Assembly (NCBI RefSeq): GCF_001894745.1
Contig: NZ_BBYF01000018.1
Location: 62,001 to 126,000 of the forward strand
Source of the DNA: Paenibacillus sp. NAIST15-1
GTDB lineage: Bacteria > Bacillota > Bacilli > Paenibacillales > Paenibacillaceae
DNA length: 64,000 nt
Direction: 5' to 3'
Within the stretch, counting starts at the first letter, position 1; each line of letters starts with the position of its first letter. Made by a program: the position numbers and the translations under genes. The notes under the pieces are model-generated. The model was not told the DNA's origin. It did not search any database and worked only from the letters and a program-made list of their open reading frames with translations. Below are positions 58,964 through 64,000 of the stretch, piece by piece.

Positions 58964-60154
58964 TTATTTGGATAACGCCTGATCCAAATCCGCAATCAAA
59001 TCCTCGACATGTTCAAGCCCAACAGAAAAGCGGAGCAATCCATCCGTAATTCCACGCTGCAGACGAACTTCATGCGGCATTGCTGCGTGAGACATCATGG
59101 CAGGATAAGACAAGATGCTCTCAACAGCGCCAAGGCTGACTGCCACAAGCGGGATTGTCACGTTGTTCAGCACTTGCTTCGCCCGTTCGCCAGAACCCAC
59201 ATCGAATGATACCACTGCGCCGTATCCCAGTGATTGCTTCTCATGCACCTCACGGCCAGGATGATCGGCTAGACCAGGGTAATAGACGTCAGCAATGTCC
59301 GACCGTTCACTCAGCCACAGAGCAAGGCGACGGGCGCTCTGCTCACTCTGATTCATCCGAGCTTCCAATGTTTTCATGCCTCTCATCAGCAGCCAACTGT
59401 CCTGAACCCCAAGCACAGTGCCAAGGCCATTCTGCAATTGCTTCACACGGCGTCCAAGACTCTCGTTGGCTGTTACTGCCAGACCTGCGAGCACATCACT
59501 GTGTCCGCCCAAGAACTTGGTTGCACTATGTAAGACAATATCGACACCCAGCTCAATCGGACGCTGATGATAAGGAGTCATGAACGTATTATCCAGCATG
59601 GTGAGCAGCCCCTTTTCCTTGGCCCATGCTGTCACTTCTGCAATATCTGTAATTTTGAGCGTCGGGTTGGACGGTGTCTCCATATAGACAGCCTTCGTAT
59701 TTGAACGAAGCGCAGCCTTCACCTGCTCAATGTCGGTCATATCCACTAAAGTAGACTCAATGTTCAACCGGTTTAAAATGGAGGTCAGGAGACGGTACGT
59801 TCCACCATACACATCTTCCGTTACGATAACATGATCTCCTGCCGATAACAGCAAGAATGTCGAAGAGATCGCTGCCATCCCGGATGCGAAGGCAAATCCA
59901 TTCGTTCCACCCTCGAGCAGTGCAATATATTGCTCCAATGCCTCACGTGTCGGATTGCCAGAACGAGAGTAATCGTACTGAGGCGGATTGTAAATGTCCT
60001 CATGATGGAATGTCGTAGCTTGGTAAATCGGGACACTGGAAGCTCCCGTACCGGCATCGATCTCACCGCCAAAATGGATCAGCTTCGTCGCAAACCGGCG
60101 TGATTGCTTGCCTAACTGACCGTCTGATGCTTGATTCGAATTCTGCTCACTCAT
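58964..60154 (-). CDS. metC: Cystathionine beta-lyase-type PLP enzyme
   Basis: This 396-residue member of the Cys/Met metabolism PLP family is the last gene of the met operon. The PLP lysine lies in HSATKFLGGHSDVLAG; YDYSRSGNPTR and FASGMAAIS are further signatures. Its place after the cystathionine-synthesising enzyme suggests cystathionine beta-lyase (homocysteine formation). Cystathionine gamma-lyase or O-acetylhomoserine sulfhydrylase cannot be excluded by sequence alone. It begins 5 bp after the metI-type stop with GGAGGG upstream. Confidence 0.87.
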   Translation of the reverse strand: MSEQNSNQASDGQLGKQSRRFATKLIHFGGEIDAGTGASSVPIYQATTFHHEDIYNPPQYDYSRSGNPTREALEQYIALLEGGTNGFAFASGMAAISSTFLLLSAGDHVIVTEDVYGGTYRLLTSILNRLNIESTLVDMTDIEQVKAALRSNTKAVYMETPSNPTLKITDIAEVTAWAKEKGLLTMLDNTFMTPYHQRPIELGVDIVLHSATKFLGGHSDVLAGLAVTANESLGRRVKQLQNGLGTVLGVQDSWLLMRGMKTLEARMNQSEQSARRLALWLSERSDIADVYYPGLADHPGREVHEKQSLGYGAVVSFDVGSGERAKQVLNNVTIPLVAVSLGAVESILSYPAMMSHAAMPHEVRLQRGITDGLLRFSVGLEHVEDLIADLDQALSK

Positions 60155-60159
60155 CTCCG

Positions 60160-61341
60160 TTATCCCTCCACTTCTACTCTAGCCGCTTCTATCGCTTGCT
60201 CCAAGTCAGCGATTAGGTCATCAACATGTTCAATTCCAACCGAGAATCTTAGCAAGCGATCGTCTACACCAATCTGATCCCGAATCTCCTGCGGAATATC
60301 AGCATGGGTCTGAACCGCCGGATAAGTCATCAGCGACTCTACCCCACCCAAGCTCTCCGCGAAGGCGATCAATTTCAAGTGGCGCAGGATCGGCTCTACA
60401 TAAGCTGCATTCTTCAAGCGGAAGGAGAAGATGCCTGTGTTGCCCGACGATTGGCGCTGTTGAATCTCATATCCCGGATGCTGCTCGAATGCAGGATAAT
60501 ACACATTGTCGATGGCGGGATGCTCTAGCAGCCATTCGGCAATGCGGGTTGCGTTGTACTGATGCCGCTCCATACGAAGGGCAAGTGTCTTCATGCCTCG
60601 CATCAATTGATAGGAGTCCGATGGGCTCAGGACAGCCCCGATCGAATTATGCAGGAAGGCGATTTCTTCCGATAATTGCTCCCCTTTCGTTACGATCAGA
60701 CCAGCAAGCACATCATTATGTCCGCCCAAGTACTTCGTTGCGCTGTGGACTACCATATCTGCCCCAAGTTCAATCGGGCGTTGGAAAAATGGCGTTAGCA
60801 GCGTATTATCAACGATAGTGAGAATTCCATGAACCTTCGCCCACGCCGCTACCTTCTCGATATCCGTAATCATCATCAAGGGGTTCGTAGGCGTCTCTAT
60901 AAAGACAGCCTTCGTCTGCGGTGTTCTTACAGACTCAAGCGCATCAAAATCATTCGTATCTACATAAGAGGCCGTCACGCCGAAACGAGACATAATTCGT
61001 TCCAGCAGACGATAAGTGCCACCGTACAAATCGAGGGAAACAATCAGATGATCGCCTGAACTGAACATCGCGAACAATGTCTGTAATGCAGCCATCCCAG
61101 AACTACAGGCAAATCCGGCATCCCCACATTCCAAAGCAGCCGCCGCTTCCTCTAGAACAGTACGAGTCGGGCTCTTCGTCCGAATATAATCAAACCCCGT
61201 GCTCTGTCCAAGCTTCGGATGCCTGAATGCAGTTGCTTGGTAAATCGGATAATTAATAGCTCCCGTTTTTGGTTCATGAACCGATCCAATTTGAGCTAAT
61301 CGACTTTCGATGCGGTAGTTCTCTTCGTTGCGTTCGATCAT
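60160..61341 (-). CDS. metI: Cystathionine gamma-synthase / O-acetylhomoserine (thiol)-lyase
   Basis: This 393-residue PLP enzyme of the Cys/Met family has PLP lysine in [27 protein letters not shown] and [10 protein letters not shown]. The reading YIRTKSPTR rather than YSRSGNPTR is typical of the Bacillus MetI group. ATG 61339-61341 overlaps the metA stop by 4 bp (ATGA), which fixes the start and shows coupling. It would use O-acetylhomoserine from MetA. The upstream in-frame extension lies inside metA and is not real. Confidence 0.9.
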   Translation of the reverse strand: MIERNEENYRIESRLAQIGSVHEPKTGAINYPIYQATAFRHPKLGQSTGFDYIRTKSPTRTVLEEAAAALECGDAGFACSSGMAALQTLFAMFSSGDHLIVSLDLYGGTYRLLERIMSRFGVTASYVDTNDFDALESVRTPQTKAVFIETPTNPLMMITDIEKVAAWAKVHGILTIVDNTLLTPFFQRPIELGADMVVHSATKYLGGHNDVLAGLIVTKGEQLSEEIAFLHNSIGAVLSPSDSYQLMRGMKTLALRMERHQYNATRIAEWLLEHPAIDNVYYPAFEQHPGYEIQQRQSSGNTGIFSFRLKNAAYVEPILRHLKLIAFAESLGGVESLMTYPAVQTHADIPQEIRDQIGVDDRLLRFSVGIEHVDDLIADLEQAIEAARVEVEG

Positions 61342-62282
61342 AGTTGATGAGCCCCTTCCTTGCGCGGTACGGCTTTGCCCAATTCGTAAGGTGTTTCTTG
61401 ATATACGTAGTAGTTCAGCCAATTTGAGAAGAGGAGGCTGGCATGCGCACGCCAAGTGGAGTAAGGCTTGCGGGAAGGATCGTTATTCGGGAAATAATTT
61501 ATCGGAATGTCCATCTCCATCCCCTTTGCAATATCGCGGTCATACTCCCACTTCAGTGTACAGGGATCGTATTCCGAATGACCGGTCACGAAAATTTGCT
61601 TCCCATCATGTGTCGCTACCAAATACACTCCTGCTTCTTCCGACTCCGCTAATATTTCTAACTCGGCAATCTTCGCGACATCTTCTCTCCGAAATTCCGT
61701 ATGACGGGATTGCGGTACAAGAAACATCTCGTCGAAGCCGCGTGTCAGATTCACATTTTCCTTAGTTAGTACATGCTCGTATACACCGAAAATTTTCTGA
61801 TCCAGTGCATATTTCGCAATTCCATAGTGATGATAGAGGCCCGCTTGTGATGCCCAGCAAATATGGAACGTGGAAGTTACATTCTCCTTAGACCATTCCA
61901 TAATGCGGCACAACTCATCCCAATAGTCTACATCTTCAAACTTCATCTGTTCGACAGGAGCACCCGTAATGATCATGCCATCAAACTGCTCTCCTTCAAT
62001 ATCTTCAAATGTTTTGTAGAACGAAGATAAGTGCTGTGCGGACGTATTTTTTGATGTATGGCTTGCTGGATGAAGGAGCGTCACCTCAACTTGCAGCGGC
62101 GTGTTGCCCACTAAGCGCAGGAGTTGGGTTTCCGTAGTCTCTTTCGTCGGCATCAAGTTGAGAATGATGATTCGCAGCGGACGAATATCTTGATGATAGG
62201 CTCTCGTTTCGTCCATGACGAAGATATTCTCCTGGGTCAAAATTTCTTTGGCCGGCAAATGATCCGGAATTTTAATCGGCAT
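61338..62282 (-). CDS. metA: Homoserine O-acetyltransferase (MetA type)
   Basis: This 314-residue acyltransferase activates homoserine for methionine synthesis. The family core is present: [16 protein letters not shown], catalytic Cys142 in [12 protein letters not shown], and His235/Glu237 in VTGHSEYDP. Residue 111 is Glu (TGAPVEQM), the residue associated with acetyl-CoA rather than succinyl-CoA use in MetA proteins. ATG 62280-62282 is chosen because GGGGGAG lies 7 nt upstream; the longer frame runs into the riboswitch region. It is the first gene of metA-metI-metC. Confidence 0.94.
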   Translation of the reverse strand: MPIKIPDHLPAKEILTQENIFVMDETRAYHQDIRPLRIIILNLMPTKETTETQLLRLVGNTPLQVEVTLLHPASHTSKNTSAQHLSSFYKTFEDIEGEQFDGMIITGAPVEQMKFEDVDYWDELCRIMEWSKENVTSTFHICWASQAGLYHHYGIAKYALDQKIFGVYEHVLTKENVNLTRGFDEMFLVPQSRHTEFRREDVAKIAELEILAESEEAGVYLVATHDGKQIFVTGHSEYDPCTLKWEYDRDIAKGMEMDIPINYFPNNDPSRKPYSTWRAHASLLFSNWLNYYVYQETPYELGKAVPRKEGAHQL

Positions 62283-62394
62283 TGACGCTCTCCCCCTCGA
62301 AAATGGTAATTGGATGGTGTCGGCACATGAAATCACATTGGCCACAACCGCAAACAGGCCTGACTTGAAACGGCACAAATGACTAGAGACATAC

Positions 62395-62426
62395 AAAAAA
62401 GACCTTCCTCGACTACGAGAAAGGTC
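62395..62426 (-). terminator. S-box-controlled terminator before metA
   Basis: Minus-strand hairpin GACCTTTCTCG / CGAGGAAGGTC is followed by TTTTTTG. It is the expression platform of the adjacent SAM riboswitch. Confidence 0.88.
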
Positions 62427-62448
62427 ATGTTATACATGCTCATGAGCC

Positions 62449-62575
62449 TCTCTCATCTGTCAGTAACGACTTTCATCGTCCCTGCAAGAATTAGCACCGT
62501 GCGTCGCGCTTCATACTGCGCATCGCCGGTTGCCGGGCTTCATCGGGCTTGTCCCTCCACCTACTCTTGATAAGA
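62449..62575 (-). ncRNA. SAM-I (S-box) riboswitch
   Basis: On the minus strand the conserved S-box order is present: CTTATCAAGAG, AGGTGGAGGGAC, GCCCGATGAAGCCCGGCAACC, GGTGCTAATTC, GCAG and GACAGATGAGA. High SAM would stabilise the aptamer and terminate transcription ahead of metA-metI-metC. Confidence 0.96.
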
Positions 62576-62726
62576 TTGCTTATATGAATATTCATTTGAT
62601 TTGGCCTTGGTAATAATGTACGGCAAAGAGAAGCTGTTCGTCAAGAGGTGAACACAACAAAAAATCACGATTTCACCCCCTTCGCATACGATACATTATT
62701 GACGAATTCCGGCAATGGATTTTGTC

Positions 62727-62755
62727 TTGAAAGGTTGAAGTACGAGCGTTATACT
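62727..62755 (+). promoter_or_regulatory. corA promoter
   Basis: Plus-strand TTGAAA (62727-62732), 17 nt, TATACT (62750-62755). Transcription would start near 62762, about 360 nt before the corA start codon. Confidence 0.72.
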
Positions 62756-62761
62756 TAACAA

Positions 62762-63122
62762 GGTGCGTCGAAGCCTTACTTAATTATTAGAATCGAAGGC
62801 AACAATCGTTCCTTCCTGGACGCATGATGTATAAAGTCACGTACAATTATTCAAGCTGAGGTGAGTTCGGATGGATGGCGACCCGAGGTCGTTCCGTAGT
62901 ACGTACGTACAACCGAATAATACGATTCGACAGGCAGCGGCAAGTTCGCAGTCCAATGTCGGGATTCGTGCCTCTGCAGAGAACCTAGTTCACTAATTGT
63001 GCCTAGGCTTATATCACGTGCGCGAACGACGGACTGCGCATGCCCAGCCTTGTTTCGAGTCGTCTGGTAACATTTAGACGATGCGCATGTCGCAATGGCG
63101 ACAGCGTCAAGGAGTGAGTGCA
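62762..63122 (+). other. Long structured 5' leader of corA, class not recognised
   Basis: No ORF here is convincing. Several stems are visible: GTGCGTC (62763-62769) with GACGCAT (62819-62825), enclosing GCCTT/AAGGC; CCTAG/CTAGG (62984-63007); CGTCT/AGACG (63061-63080); and GTCGC-AATG-GCGAC (63089-63102) just ahead of the AAGGAG box. The sequence does not match the M-box core as I know it. Confidence 0.5.
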
Positions 63123-64000
63123 ATGAAAATCCGTCTGGTCAACGAGGGCGTCTTCACGACTGAGGAAGATATCAATGTCACATTAACACCGCCAGAGAAT
63201 GGCTTCTACTGGATCGATGCTGACATTGAGGATTTGGTCGTTCTGCAGCCATTATTCAGCATGCATGATTTGGCAGTTGAGGACTGTATGAGTGAAGAAG
63301 AGCAGCGTCCCAAAATCGAAATTTATGAAGGTCATTATTTTATCGTGTTCAACAGCATTCGCTTTGACGATGAAGAGATCTTTTTACGCTCATTGAACAT
63401 TTTCCTCGGCAAGCACTTCATTATTACCGTAACGAAGCAGAAGATTAACGAGCTGCGTATGGTGAAGCCTGTATTGTGGGAGCAGCAAGCGAGTACGCCT
63501 GACCTTATGCTCTACCTGCTCATTGACTTGGTTGTCGACAACTACTTCACAGTAGGAGATCGAATTGAAGCGAAAATCGACAAGCTTGAGGAAGAGCTCA
63601 TTATGAGCACGAAGAAAGAACATCTCAATGAAATCATCAGCTTGCGAAGTGAGATTCTGTGGCTCAAGAAGGGTCTTGGCCCTCAAAAAGAGGTACTGCT
63701 TGTCCTCTATCGTAAGGAATTGCGGCTGATCGGCGATGACCTGCAGAAGTACTTCCAGGATATTTACGAGAATGCCGTCAAAGTATCGGAGACATTCGAA
63801 ACGTTCCGCGACCTTATGGGCAACTTACGTGAATCTTATCAGCTTAGCATCGCGAATCGCGCAAACGATATTATGAGAGTGTTCACAGCCATTACAACTA
63901 TATTCATGCCGCTAACCTTAATAACAGGGATCTACGGCATGAACTTCGGATATATTCCAATTATGGACTGGGAGTACGGCTCCTTGTATATGATCGGATT
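63123..64000 (+). CDS. corA: CorA-family magnesium transporter (partial, 3' end outside window)
   Basis: The first 292 codons of a CorA protein are present. The N-terminal cytoplasmic domain (WIDADIEDLVVLQPLF; HDLAVEDCMSEEEQRPKIE) leads into the long stalk helix (KIDKLEEELI... REYQL-type LRESYQLSIANRANDIMRVFTAITT). TM1 then ends in the signature YGMNF. The second membrane segment is cut off. ATG 63123-63125 has AAGGAGTGA upstream. It mediates Mg2+ (or Co2+/Ni2+) uptake. It is preceded by a long leader that may regulate it. Confidence 0.93.
   Translation, partial: MKIRLVNEGVFTTEEDINVTLTPPENGFYWIDADIEDLVVLQPLFSMHDLAVEDCMSEEEQRPKIEIYEGHYFIVFNSIRFDDEEIFLRSLNIFLGKHFIITVTKQKINELRMVKPVLWEQQASTPDLMLYLLIDLVVDNYFTVGDRIEAKIDKLEEELIMSTKKEHLNEIISLRSEILWLKKGLGPQKEVLLVLYRKELRLIGDDLQKYFQDIYENAVKVSETFETFRDLMGNLRESYQLSIANRANDIMRVFTAITTIFMPLTLITGIYGMNFGYIPIMDWEYGSLYMIG

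Noticed and set aside
62762-63122. M-box (Mg2+) riboswitch for the corA leader
   Set aside because: The conserved M-box core elements are not found; only generic stems are visible.
62851-63123. A 90-codon minus-strand open frame overlapping the corA start
   Set aside because: It lies antisense to the corA leader, has no family motif and no promoter or ribosome-binding site of quality.

Overview
The window looks like a chromosomal segment of a spore-forming Gram-positive bacterium of the Paenibacillus type. The evidence is a LiaFSR cell-envelope stress operon, a gamma-SASP-like spore protein, the sporulation gene ytxC next to thrS, a threonyl T-box, a SAM-I (S-box) riboswitch, GlnR/TnrA boxes, an LPXTG surface protein and sigma-A promoters throughout. 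Nearly every gene lies on the minus strand; only a YheO-like regulator and a partial corA are on plus. Family assignments come from reading motifs, not from database searches.

Layout. 1-8.4 kb: a maltodextrin uptake and hydrolysis locus. Transcription runs mdxE, mdxF, mdxG, a GH13 glycosidase, then a separately promoted lacI-type gene followed by two esterases. The lacI and mdxE promoters carry the same palindromic operator, and the two mdx intergenic gaps are filled by copies of one structured repeat. 8.5-10 kb: a GSI-beta-like glutamine synthetase with a GlnR box. 10.5-13.6 kb: GntR regulator, Gfo/Idh/MocA oxidoreductase, DAHP synthase. 13.9-18.5 kb: a rifampicin-phosphotransferase/PEP-synthase-like enzyme, an MFS exporter and a TetR regulator, with matching operators at both promoters.

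18.6-29.6 kb is the most unusual part. It is a tandem array of seven full-length, one truncated and one sensor-fused copy of a secreted DUF4367-like family, together with a DUF5643-like secreted protein, two BlaI/MecI repressors and one BlaR1/M56 metalloprotease whose extracellular domain is itself a family member. Copies closest to the sensor domain have BlaI-type operators; the other five, and the DUF5643 gene, share an ECF-like promoter (TGTCAC, 18-19 nt, GTTATATA). It appears to be a two-branch regulated family in which the sensor has captured the effector domain.

29.6-39 kb: ispH, an OmpR-type two-component system, htrA, liaFSR, a SASP-like gene and a 3D-domain cell-wall protein. 39-41.5 kb: a PadR regulator and a DHA2 exporter with duplicated palindromic operators. 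41.6-45.6 kb: a large DUF11/SdrD-B LPXTG protein with a 9-residue tandem repeat in one B domain. 45.8-49.6 kb: a serine dehydratase operon in which sdaAA is disrupted by an internal deletion, its membrane permease, and a divergent YheO-like regulator. 49.7-53.7 kb: an ammonium transporter with two GlnR boxes and an M1 peptidase. 53.9-58.8 kb: thrS with T-box, ytxC, mqnC. 58.9-62.6 kb: the metA-metI-metC methionine operon under an S-box. 62.7 kb to the end: corA (cut by the window edge) behind a structured leader of about 360 nt that I could not assign to a known riboswitch class.
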